Origin: Gammaproteobacteria bacterium
GTDB taxonomy: Bacteria > Pseudomonadota > Gammaproteobacteria > Nitrosococcales > Methylophagaceae
DNA: 5,654 nucleotides
Direction: 5' to 3'
Assembly (NCBI GenBank): GCA_002400805.1
Contig: NVRG01000039.1
Coordinates: 1-5,654 of the forward strand
Below, one piece after another: positions 1 to 5,654 of this stretch (position 1 is the stretch's first letter; each line of letters begins with the position of its first letter). The notes below the pieces were generated by a model. That model saw only the letters and a list, made by a program, of their open reading frames with translations, was not told the origin of the DNA and did not search any database. Both the position numbers and the translations under genes were made by a program.

Positions 1-782
1 TTATGGTGCGTCTACCACAAGGTGGCAGTGCGCCCTTATCAAGTGTGGTGGAGTTTGAATCCCGTCGTGGTTTTGATGTCTTGCGCCATACCGATAGCAA
101 ATTAGCAATTCATATTACAGCGACTGTGGATGCTGCTGTGAATAATAGCAATGATATTATTGCCACTCTAGAAGAGAACACCCTGCCAGATTTAATCGCA
201 CGTTATGGCGTTCATGTCGCCTTTGAAGGTAAAGCTGAAGAGCAAGGTGAAACCATTGGTGATATGAAGCAAGGTGTCCTTTTAGCCTTTGGACTGATTT
301 ATTTAATTCTAGCTTGGGTGTTTTCCTCCTATGGTTGGCCACTGGTAGTAATGGCTGCCATTCCCTTTGGTCTAATAGGAGCGTTAACTGGCCATCTGTT
401 GATGGGTATTGATCTCACTATTTTGTCTTTATTCGGTATTTTTGGCCTTTCCGGAATCGTAGTGAATGATTCCATTATATTGGTGACCTTCTTTAAACAT
501 CAGCGCGAAGCAGGAGTGGAAACATCACAGGCGATCATTAATGCAGCAACGCAACGTTTGAGAGCGGTGTTATTAACGTCTTTAACTACAATAGGTGGCT
601 TGACACCTTTACTGTTTGAAACCTCGATGCAAGCTCAATTTTTAATTCCCATGGCGGTATCCATTTCATTTGGTCTGATGTTTTCGACGTTTCTGGTGTT
701 ATTGGTTGTTCCTGCCTTATTGTCAGTGCATGAAAGTATCGCTAATCGTCTAGGTTCGAGTTCAGTAAAACTTGCGGTGTGA
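1..782 (+). CDS. RND efflux transporter permease, C-terminal part (5' truncated by window)
   Basis: This is the C-terminal quarter of an inner-membrane RND pump, which exports substrates using the proton gradient as part of a tripartite complex. The frame is open to the window edge and the ATG at base 3 is internal: RND permeases have about 1030 residues and only 259 are seen. Visible residues 1-85 are the end of the second periplasmic loop (PLSSVVEF, then porter-domain sequence). Five hydrophobic segments follow at about 90-110, 113-133, 137-162, 188-206 and 215-240, matching TM8-TM12. The TM10 motif GIVVNDSIILV (151-161) and the TM11 motif RLRAVLLTSLTTIGGL (185-200) are typical of the family. 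By my alignment R185 and T192 match AcrB R971 and T978 of the proton relay, while the AcrB K940 position is V154, as in many non-AcrB RND proteins. The stop is TGA at 780-782. A TolC-like gene follows after 85 bases, suggesting an operon. The substrate cannot be deduced. Confidence 0.93.
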   Translation, partial: MVRLPQGGSAPLSSVVEFESRRGFDVLRHTDSKLAIHITATVDAAVNNSNDIIATLEENTLPDLIARYGVHVAFEGKAEEQGETIGDMKQGVLLAFGLIYLILAWVFSSYGWPLVVMAAIPFGLIGALTGHLLMGIDLTILSLFGIFGLSGIVVNDSIILVTFFKHQREAGVETSQAIINAATQRLRAVLLTSLTTIGGLTPLLFETSMQAQFLIPMAVSISFGLMFSTFLVLLVVPALLSVHESIANRLGSSSVKLAV

Positions 783-853
783 TTTAACTCTGCATTTAGT
801 CACGACTCAGAAACTGCTATGGTAGCTTTTTATTTTAGTTTGATTAGGTACAA

Positions 854-858
854 GAAGG
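854..858 (+). promoter_or_regulatory. Ribosome binding site of the TolC-like gene
   Basis: GAAGG lies 9 bases before the ATG at 868 and 12 before a second, adjacent ATG at 871. The spacing favours the first ATG, giving a protein that starts Met-Met-Phe-Arg. Using the second would remove only one residue. Confidence 0.6.
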
Positions 859-867
859 TAAGTCAAC

Positions 868-2106
868 ATGATGTTTCGCAATAAACTAGCCTGCGTATTT
901 GTTGTAACAGGCCTAGTTCTGTCACCATTTACCTTTGCTGAAACAATGGTATTCGAACGTTCATCATCGATGACCATGTCATCGTTGGTGAAAAATGTTT
1001 ATGCGCGTTATTTACCACGTCAAAGAGAACGTGCTCAGCAACAGCAAATTGATGCCAACACCAAATTTGCCAATGCCAGCTTTGCTGCTACTGCCAGTAT
1101 CAACCTAGAACATTACAATGATGTTATTGGTAGCAGCGATGGTTATCAAGAATGGCAAGGTAGTGTTGATTTACCGCTCTGGTTACCGGGACAAAAACAG
1201 CAACAATTGGCATTGTCACACACATTATCTGCTGAGCTGCCAGCCTATCAACAACGTTTATTATTAGATGCTTCAGCCAAAGTACGAGCGGTACTTTGGC
1301 CGGTAGTCATAGCTGAAACTGATGTTACGCACTCATGGCAAACATGGCAGTCAGCACAAGAATTAGAACATAATGTTATCTCACGCGTAAAAGCGGGTGA
1401 CTTGGCGGGCACGGAAGCGTTACTAGCACACAGTCATGCGCTAGAAATGCAGAGCCGTTACCTACAAGCCCAATCAGACTTAGATTTGGCCTTAGCACGC
1501 TATCAAAACCAGACCGGCGAAAATACATTGCCAGCGATTGTTGAAGAAACCTTATCGCCTCAAACGACTATTGATCAACAACACCCGTATTTGGCATTAC
1601 TGGATCAAAAAATTGCCACCTTACGAACCAAGCAAGAACTGGCACGTTTTGATGGGGCAATCAATCCTAACTTATCAGTCGGTATACGCCGTGAACGAGG
1701 TGGCCATGATGAAAGTTTTACGCATAGTGTTGGTGTCGGCATTAGCTTTGCTTTAGACGATGCTGTTTATCGAGGTTCCAATATAGCGCTAGCGGCAGCC
1801 AGCTTGGCTGATGCCGATATTGAACGTCTGCAATTAGAGCGTGAATTACAAGCTGAGCTGTTACGTCAACGTCACCAATTACAAGCAAAACAACAACAAC
1901 TTGAGTTAGTGATCGAACAAGAAAAGACGGGGCAACAGTATCTGTTATTACAACAGCGGGCTTTTGATTTAGGCGAAATAGATCTGGTTAGTCTATTGCG
2001 TAGCCAGATGCTCACAAATGATGCCCATAACCGAAAAGTCTCATTGCAGGTGAGTATTAAACATGCAATATCAGCAGTTAATCAATCGCTAGGCATCCAG
2101 TTGTGA
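868..2106 (+). CDS. TolC/CzcC-like outer membrane efflux protein
   Basis: Outer-membrane channel component of a tripartite efflux pump, probably working with the RND permease upstream. The 412 residues begin with a signal peptide (hydrophobic core about 7-22, probable cleavage after A24 in TFA-ET). There is no lipobox, so it is unlikely to be lipid-anchored. Two OEP-type repeats follow, about 35-220 and 240-410, rich in Gln/Ala/Leu helices with long coiled-coil character (320-355). Recognisable family motifs are DLPLWLPGQKQQ (101-112), RVKAGDLAGTEALLAHS (173-189), PNLSVGIRRERGG (267-279) and AFDLGEIDLVSLLRSQ (365-380). The length and the LPLWLPGQ and AFxLGExDLxxLL motifs resemble the shorter CzcC-like branch more than E. 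coli TolC (about 490 residues). It could instead serve type I secretion, as TolC does in other systems, but its place directly behind an RND gene favours efflux. The stop is TGA, 63 bases from the convergent lapG stop. Confidence 0.88.
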   Translation: MMFRNKLACVFVVTGLVLSPFTFAETMVFERSSSMTMSSLVKNVYARYLPRQRERAQQQQIDANTKFANASFAATASINLEHYNDVIGSSDGYQEWQGSVDLPLWLPGQKQQQLALSHTLSAELPAYQQRLLLDASAKVRAVLWPVVIAETDVTHSWQTWQSAQELEHNVISRVKAGDLAGTEALLAHSHALEMQSRYLQAQSDLDLALARYQNQTGENTLPAIVEETLSPQTTIDQQHPYLALLDQKIATLRTKQELARFDGAINPNLSVGIRRERGGHDESFTHSVGVGISFALDDAVYRGSNIALAAASLADADIERLQLERELQAELLRQRHQLQAKQQQLELVIEQEKTGQQYLLLQQRAFDLGEIDLVSLLRSQMLTNDAHNRKVSLQVSIKHAISAVNQSLGIQL

Positions 2107-2120
2107 TCTTTACAATCAAC

Positions 2121-2151
2121 CTAGCAGGCTAGCGCTCTTTTCCCCTCTAGC
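2121..2151. terminator. Possible weak bidirectional terminator between convergent genes
   Basis: The 63-base gap between the tolC-like and lapG stop codons contains CTAG three times (2121, 2129, 2147). GCTAG at 2128-2132 can pair with CTAGC at 2147-2151 around a pyrimidine-rich loop, and CTAG/CTAG at 2121-2132 can form a 4-bp stem followed by CGCTCTTTT. Both stems are short, so this is a guess supported mainly by position between converging genes. Confidence 0.2.
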
Positions 2152-2169
2152 AATGATAAACATGAACGC

Positions 2170-2829
2170 CTAATATCTACTCATACGCTTTTCTAGATCT
2201 TCCCATAAAGACAAACGAGAAGAATCACCGACACGCTGACCTTCACCTCGTGCTTTTGCTAACCATAATCCCGTACCGTTAAAGCTGTAAACAGGAATCA
2301 AATCAGGACGTTGAGTGGCGGGTTTGATTTCGGTGATCAAATTATCCAAGACCAAAGGCACGGCACGTCTATGCTCAAAATAAGTAAGCACCATATGTGC
2401 TTGACCAATTTCAACCGCTTTAACATAGGTTAACCGTAGTTTCGCTTCATCAACCCCTAATTGTTTTAATGTGAAGTACTTAGCAATGGAGTAATCTTCA
2501 CAATCACCGGCACCAATCGACAACATTTCTATGGGTGTTGCCCAATAATCGTCTTTTCCCCATAAGGCTAGGTCGCTAATAAATTGCACATTTGAATTAA
2601 AAAACTCATTTACTGTCCGTAACTTCTCTTGATCAGAGAGATTTCGGGCTTCAGAAATAAGGTTTTGCCAATTTACTACGCGTTCACGAGCATATTTATT
2701 GTGTTTTTGTTCAATTCGGCTAAGCAGCTCTTCGGTAATGTCCAGTTCAGCTAATAACGGCCAAGCCATAGCTAAGCAGGCAGTGACAACGATGCTTGTT
2801 AGGTATTTCTTATAAGCCAATTCGATCAT
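2170..2829 (-). CDS. lapG: LapG-like periplasmic cysteine protease (transglutaminase-like, BTLCP/DUF920)
   Basis: LapG is a calcium-dependent periplasmic protease that, in Pseudomonas fluorescens, cuts a double-Ala site near the N-terminus of the adhesin LapA and so releases cells from biofilms. The 219 residues begin with a signal peptide (KK at 7-8, hydrophobic 10-26, probable cleavage after A27). The mature part holds the family signature: WGKDDYWATPIEML (90-103), then GAGDCEDYSIAKY (106-118) with the likely nucleophile C110, HMVLTY with H145, and VLDNL with D162, giving the Cys-His-Asp triad in the expected order. D109 and E111 flank the cysteine and correspond to the calcium-binding Asp/Glu reported for LapG. 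Length is normal for the family. It lies 16 bases downstream of lapD on the same strand, so one transcript is likely. No good Shine-Dalgarno precedes the ATG (the gap reads CAATAAAGCTTTTTAA), which suggests coupling to lapD translation. The start is kept because the next Met (21) would destroy the signal peptide. The substrate adhesin is not in the window. Confidence 0.93.
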   Translation of the reverse strand: MIELAYKKYLTSIVVTACLAMAWPLLAELDITEELLSRIEQKHNKYARERVVNWQNLISEARNLSDQEKLRTVNEFFNSNVQFISDLALWGKDDYWATPIEMLSIGAGDCEDYSIAKYFTLKQLGVDEAKLRLTYVKAVEIGQAHMVLTYFEHRRAVPLVLDNLITEIKPATQRPDLIPVYSFNGTGLWLAKARGEGQRVGDSSRLSLWEDLEKRMSRY

Positions 2830-2845
2830 TTAAAAAGCTTTATTG

Positions 2846-4744
2846 TTATCTACTGATGCCAAATAATCCTATTTTTTTCACTGCTTTAAAGTCGTCATCT
2901 GCCGTCACACCCTCGGCCAATACTTTAATATCTAATAAACTTGAGACTTCTTGCATTAATTCTAGGAAGTCAGGTTTGCTTGCGTTACCACGAATATCAG
3001 AGGTTAAGTCTCTAGCCAAACGTACATAGTCAATGTGTAAGTCTTTCAACATATCGACAGCAATGATGTCGGAAGAATAGCGCTTTAATAAAGTTGTTGC
3101 GCCGAAGGACTTCACAAAAACACTAAAGTTAGCAAAGGCAGTGAGATCTTTAGCCGCGGAGTAGGCTGTCACGCTGAAAGCCAGTAATTCGTGTTTAAGT
3201 GTACTAGTTGCCAAACGCGCTTGCAGCCATGATTTAAAGTCGACGGAAGATACCGATACCATTGATAAGTTAATAGTGACGGGGGTCGTATGTTTTGTCT
3301 CTTCCATTAAGCTGATGATCTTATTGACGATGCATTTATCCATTTCTTCAACTAGATCAAATTCTTGTGCCATGGAGAAGAACGTTCCGATCGATAAACT
3401 AGTGCCCTGGTGATCTTTGACAACAGTGAAGGCTTCTTCCATCACTTTCACTTCCTTTTTACCTTTGAAATTATAGGCTTGTGCGGTGAAGGTGATTTCA
3501 GGTGTATTATTTTCAATGCTAGAAAGAATAGCGGCCTTCCATTCTAGATCCGTCATTGAACTATCAATATCTTCCTTAACAAAATAAGCATTGTTTCCAA
3601 TGTTCTTAGCTTGCTCATAAGCTTCAAGCAATGCAGGCATTAATTTGTTAAATTCACTGGTGCGATCATAACGAGCAATACCAATATGGACGAGATCATC
3701 AATACTGTACGAACTTGCCAGTTCACTAATGGCATTTTGAAGCTTGTTTGCCAGTCCGGTAAGCTCTTTTTGTTCTATCTTAGGGCAAAGCAGGGCAAAC
3801 TCTGAGCCATATAAGCGATAAGTCGTCATGCCATTTAGTTCTATTGAGTTTAATAGGGTGGCAAATTCAATTAGCAGTTGGTTGACAGATTGATTCCCTT
3901 GATCTTTGGCAATTTTAGCCAATTCATCAATCTTGATAAAGGCAGCATAACCCGAGTCACCACCGGCTAAGCTATGTTTGAAATCATCATCAAAGGTGGA
4001 TTGATTAAACAGTCCGGTAAGTGGGTCGCGTTTCAGATTATCGCTTAAGGATTCTAATTTACCGTTTAAGCGAGAGATCATGCCGCCAATTTTGTCTGAC
4101 ATGCTATTCATCGACTTGGCCACATTTCTTACTTCTAAGGTCCAAGGCAATTTTTTGATAATAGTAAATTGACCTGAAGAGATTTCAGTGGCTTGTTTTT
4201 CAATATCTTTTAATGATCGCAAGGTCATTCGTAGAGCAAAAACCAATAAAACAACAGCACAGAAAAACAAAAGCAAAGAATAGGTAAGTGTCGCTTTACC
4301 TTGTTGATAGAGTTTTAAGTAACCATAGCCTGGGTTACTGCTCACATATAGCGTGCCAGAAATACTCCAGCCTGAGCTTATTTCTGATACTGCTGTGGCT
4401 GTTTTCATCGGCACCAGTGTTAATAACCAACTCGGCACACCCTCAATTTGTGCTGGATTGGTCAGTTTAATTAAGTCATCACCATCAACATTGACTAGCC
4501 GCATTTCTTTGTAATAACCGGTATCAAAAATGGCATTCATCATTGTTCTTAAAATGGGATCCTGTTCATCTACCATATGAGGGCTTAAAGACAAACCAAG
4601 CGACGTGGCCGTATCTTGCACATGAATTTCTGATTCAACTTCTAAGTAGCTTTTGATGTTATCTACGCTTAATAAAAAACTAACCGAGAAAACGATAAAA
4701 AAGATAAAGCTAATTAGGATTAATAATTGTTTTGACAATGACAT
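2846..4744 (-). CDS. lapD: LapD-like inner-membrane c-di-GMP receptor with degenerate GGDEF and EAL domains
   Basis: LapD transmits cytoplasmic c-di-GMP levels across the inner membrane by binding or releasing LapG. Order of parts in 632 residues: TM1 about 6-26; periplasmic LapD_MoxY_N-type domain 27-152; TM2 about 153-173; HAMP about 172-230; GGDEF domain about 236-390; EAL domain about 400-632. The periplasmic SSGW motif puts W126 where LapD has the tryptophan (W125) that docks LapG. RDPLTGLFN (239-247) marks the GGDEF domain, but its active site reads YGSEF (312-316), so cyclase activity is unlikely. The EAL motif is EAF (437-439) followed by TVV rather than xR. INLS (491-494) and AEGV (610-613) remain, but the ExTE, DDFG and KxD motifs read SVTA, KSFG and RLA, so phosphodiesterase activity is unlikely. 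The protein ends at GLFGISR, just where family members continue with a QG motif. The start has a good ribosome site. The next gene is lapG. Confidence 0.92.
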   Translation of the reverse strand: MSLSKQLLILISFIFFIVFSVSFLLSVDNIKSYLEVESEIHVQDTATSLGLSLSPHMVDEQDPILRTMMNAIFDTGYYKEMRLVNVDGDDLIKLTNPAQIEGVPSWLLTLVPMKTATAVSEISSGWSISGTLYVSSNPGYGYLKLYQQGKATLTYSLLLFFCAVVLLVFALRMTLRSLKDIEKQATEISSGQFTIIKKLPWTLEVRNVAKSMNSMSDKIGGMISRLNGKLESLSDNLKRDPLTGLFNQSTFDDDFKHSLAGGDSGYAAFIKIDELAKIAKDQGNQSVNQLLIEFATLLNSIELNGMTTYRLYGSEFALLCPKIEQKELTGLANKLQNAISELASSYSIDDLVHIGIARYDRTSEFNKLMPALLEAYEQAKNIGNNAYFVKEDIDSSMTDLEWKAAILSSIENNTPEITFTAQAYNFKGKKEVKVMEEAFTVVKDHQGTSLSIGTFFSMAQEFDLVEEMDKCIVNKIISLMEETKHTTPVTINLSMVSVSSVDFKSWLQARLATSTLKHELLAFSVTAYSAAKDLTAFANFSVFVKSFGATTLLKRYSSDIIAVDMLKDLHIDYVRLARDLTSDIRGNASKPDFLELMQEVSSLLDIKVLAEGVTADDDFKAVKKIGLFGISR

Positions 4745-4750
4745 ATTGCT

Positions 4751-4756
4751 TTCCCC
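4751..4756 (-). promoter_or_regulatory. Ribosome binding site of lapD
   Basis: On the minus strand GGGGAA (within GGGGAAAG) ends 6 bases before the lapD ATG. It is the clearest Shine-Dalgarno in the window, it fixes the lapD start, and it contrasts with the poor site in front of lapG. Confidence 0.7.
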
Positions 4757-4808
4757 GTTGCTGCGGTATAACTCAATAAATATTTAATGAATAACATAAT
4801 AAGTGATG

Positions 4809-4841
4809 GCTAAATAGCTTGATTTTAAATCAATTTATAGC
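4809..4841. repeat. Dyad upstream of lapD, possible operator
   Basis: A perfect 15-bp inverted repeat, TTGATTT-T-AAATCAA (4819-4833), sits inside an imperfect longer dyad whose outer arms are GCTA (4809-4812) and TAGC (4838-4841), with a few unpaired bases on the left. It lies 65-97 bases upstream of the lapD ATG, a plausible place for a regulator to bind. It is AT-rich and no T run follows it, so a terminator is less likely. The half-site AAATCAA recurs at 4868-4874, 41 bases (about four helical turns) away. No binding protein can be assigned. Confidence 0.4.
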
Positions 4842-4862
4842 TTATTGATGTAACCATACCGG

Positions 4863-4877
4863 CTGTTAAATCAACAG
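4863..4877. repeat. Inverted repeat CTGTT-N5-AACAG
   Basis: Perfect 5-bp arms, CTGTT (4863-4867) and AACAG (4873-4877), are separated by AAATC. The 15-bp size would suit a dimeric transcription factor, but arms this short can occur by chance in AT-rich sequence. Confidence 0.25.
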
Positions 4878-4986
4878 GCAAGTGGTAGTTTAACAAACTG
4901 GCCTTATTGGCTATTGTTTAAGCAAGATAAATAAAACTTTATATCAGTATAAAAAAGCCTTTATATATTTACTGGTGTGATATTTA

Positions 4987-4992
4987 TATAAT
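4987..4992 (+). promoter_or_regulatory. Candidate -10 box for the AEC permease gene
   Basis: A perfect TATAAT lies 63 bases before the ATG at 5056, with a predicted transcript start near 4999. No good TTGACA-like -35 and no extended -10 TG is present at the right spacing, so if real the promoter may depend on an activator. AT-rich surroundings raise the chance of a random match. Confidence 0.4.
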
Positions 4993-5001
4993 CTATGGCC
5001 T

Positions 5002-5021
5002 GTACACGTTAGTACACATTA
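5002..5021 (+). repeat. Tandem 10-bp direct repeat just downstream of the candidate -10
   Basis: GTACACGTTA (5002-5011) is followed at once by GTACACATTA (5012-5021), identical at 9 of 10 positions. The 10-bp period places both copies on the same face of the helix. The position, just after the predicted transcript start and 34 bases before the permease ATG, would suit an operator. Confidence 0.4.
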
Positions 5022-5055
5022 CTCTCGCCAATCACTATTTAGTTGGATATTCGGA

Positions 5056-5654
5056 ATGTTGTTTGTTTTAGCTCAAATGTCGTTATTGATCGCCTGTGGC
5101 ACTTTGTGGCGATCCTATGCACCACAACATATTCCCACATCATCACACCGTCGTGCTTTAACCGATTTGGTGTTTTATATCTTGCTGCCAGCCATGGTCT
5201 TAGATGTGATTTGGCGAGCATCATTAGATAGTTCCTCACTCCAAATATCATTTCTAGCTGTCTGCGGTTTAATTACCGGTGTATCGTTGATGTGGTTAAT
5301 CGCTCGATTATTGAAAACCACAAAAAAACAAACCGGCGCATTATTGTTAGCCGCAACATTTCCTAATGCCACCTACCTAGGACTTCCTGTGCTAGATCAA
5401 GTTTTAGGGCCATGGTCTAATTCAATGGTCTTGCAATATGATCTATTTGCCTGCACGCCTATTTTATTAAGTTTAGGCATACTGCTCGCGAGACATTACG
5501 GCAGCCAAACCGTGGAGATGCATCCTCTCAAGGAGTTATTAAAAGTACCGCCTTTATGGGCTGTGAGCATAGCCATCACCTTAAACTTTGCCGGCGTTGA
5601 CCAACCGGAGCTTATTCATTCGGGCTTATCGGTATTAGCCGGAGGAGTAGTGCC
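5056..5654 (+). CDS. AEC-family (auxin efflux carrier) permease, N-terminal part (3' truncated by window)
   Basis: Inner-membrane transporter of the AEC family (Mem_trans), whose bacterial members export or import small carboxylates such as malate or malonate; the substrate here is unknown. The 199 residues seen are about two thirds of the usual 300-310, and the frame runs off the window without a stop. Hydrophobic segments lie at about 2-18, 35-53, 63-86, 94-113, 124-146 and 165-180. The family signature is FPNATYLGLPV (102-112) in the fourth segment, with conserved N104, G109 and P111. LPAMV (44-48) in the second segment also fits. I chose the ATG at 5056 because it gives a normal AEC N-terminus, MLFVLAQMSLL, and has a weak TTGGA eight bases upstream. 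The frame is open back to 4981 but has no better start; ATG 5077 would cut into the first helix. It is transcribed divergently from lapD, so no functional link is implied. Confidence 0.88.
   Translation, partial: MLFVLAQMSLLIACGTLWRSYAPQHIPTSSHRRALTDLVFYILLPAMVLDVIWRASLDSSSLQISFLAVCGLITGVSLMWLIARLLKTTKKQTGALLLAATFPNATYLGLPVLDQVLGPWSNSMVLQYDLFACTPILLSLGILLARHYGSQTVEMHPLKELLKVPPLWAVSIAITLNFAGVDQPELIHSGLSVLAGGVV

Larger units (their letters stand above)
4745..5055. other. Divergent intergenic region between lapD and the AEC permease gene
   Basis: This 311-base AT-rich stretch holds no convincing ORF. It must contain the start signals for lapD (leftward) and for the permease gene (rightward). 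It carries several short dyads: 4809-4841, 4863-4877, AGTTT-AAC-AAACT at 4887-4899 and TATAAA-N6-TTTATA at 4948-4965. It also holds a perfect TATAAT hexamer and a tandem 10-bp repeat. I could not identify a convincing lapD promoter; TTATAC (minus strand, 4771-4766) is only a weak -10 candidate. I do not recognise a c-di-GMP riboswitch. Confidence 0.6.

Noticed and set aside
816..831. Small hairpin GCTA-TGG-TAGC followed by five T residues between the RND and TolC-like genes.
   Set aside because: The stem is only 4 bp with a 3-base loop, so it is too weak to call a terminator, and the two flanking genes most likely form one operon.
2121..2150. Three CTAG tetranucleotides within 30 bases as a special recognition element.
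   Set aside because: CTAG is uncommon in many gammaproteobacteria, but these fall in a short non-coding gap and have no consistent spacing or flanks; at most they form the weak hairpin listed as a possible terminator.
2868..2876. A7 run near the lapD 3' end as a programmed or accidental frameshift site.
   Set aside because: Shifted frames end at stops within zero to eight codons and give no family-like sequence, whereas the zero frame matches the family up to GLFG.
4288..4470. Plus-strand 60-residue ORF inside lapD.
   Set aside because: It is antisense to a well-supported gene, has no ribosome site I can recognise and resembles no family; it is a shadow frame. The same applies to the antisense frames at 157-342 and 5039-5372 and to the other overlapping small ORFs.
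4948..4965. TATAAA-AAAGCC-TTTATA inverted repeat in the divergent region as a terminator.
   Set aside because: The stem is all A/T, it lacks a following T run on either strand, and no gene ends nearby; chance in AT-rich DNA is the better explanation.
4745..5055. c-di-GMP riboswitch in the lapD leader.
   Set aside because: I could not find the conserved GEMM-type core elements on the minus strand, and the leader is dominated by AT-rich sequence.

Overview
The window looks like a chromosomal segment of a moderately AT-rich gammaproteobacterium. This rests on the protein families (an RND pump with a TolC/CzcC-like outer-membrane partner, and a LapG/LapD pair) and on codon use; I cannot name the genus from this sequence alone. 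Genes are densely packed, and I see no insertion sequence, phage gene, tRNA, rRNA or CRISPR array.

Layout: (1) Bases 1-782, + strand, hold the C-terminal quarter of an RND efflux permease whose start lies outside the window. (2) Bases 868-2106, + strand, encode a complete 412-residue outer-membrane efflux protein of the TolC/CzcC type, probably the partner of that pump. (3) Converging on it from the - strand is a two-gene unit, lapD (4744 down to 2846) followed 16 bases later by lapG (2829 down to 2170). LapD is an inner-membrane c-di-GMP receptor and LapG is the periplasmic cysteine protease it holds. (4) A 311-base AT-rich divergent intergenic region carries several dyads and a tandem 10-bp repeat. 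(5) From 5056 to the window end, + strand, is the N-terminal two thirds of an AEC-family (auxin efflux carrier) permease.

How the genes work together: in studied relatives, LapD bound to c-di-GMP sequesters LapG at the inner membrane. When c-di-GMP falls, LapG is released and clips the N-terminus of a large RTX adhesin (LapA type), so the cell leaves the biofilm. Protease and receptor are both here, but no adhesin or type I secretion genes are visible. The RND/TolC pair is most simply an unrelated efflux system, although the TolC-like protein next to lapG deserves comparison with LapE.

The most interesting point is the LapD homologue. It keeps the periplasmic tryptophan expected for LapG docking and an AEGV motif. 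Its EAL domain, however, has lost nearly every canonical catalytic residue, has Val in place of the EALxR arginine, and stops just before the usual C-terminal QG motif. Its ligand-sensing mode is therefore worth testing. I did not find a wholly new system.
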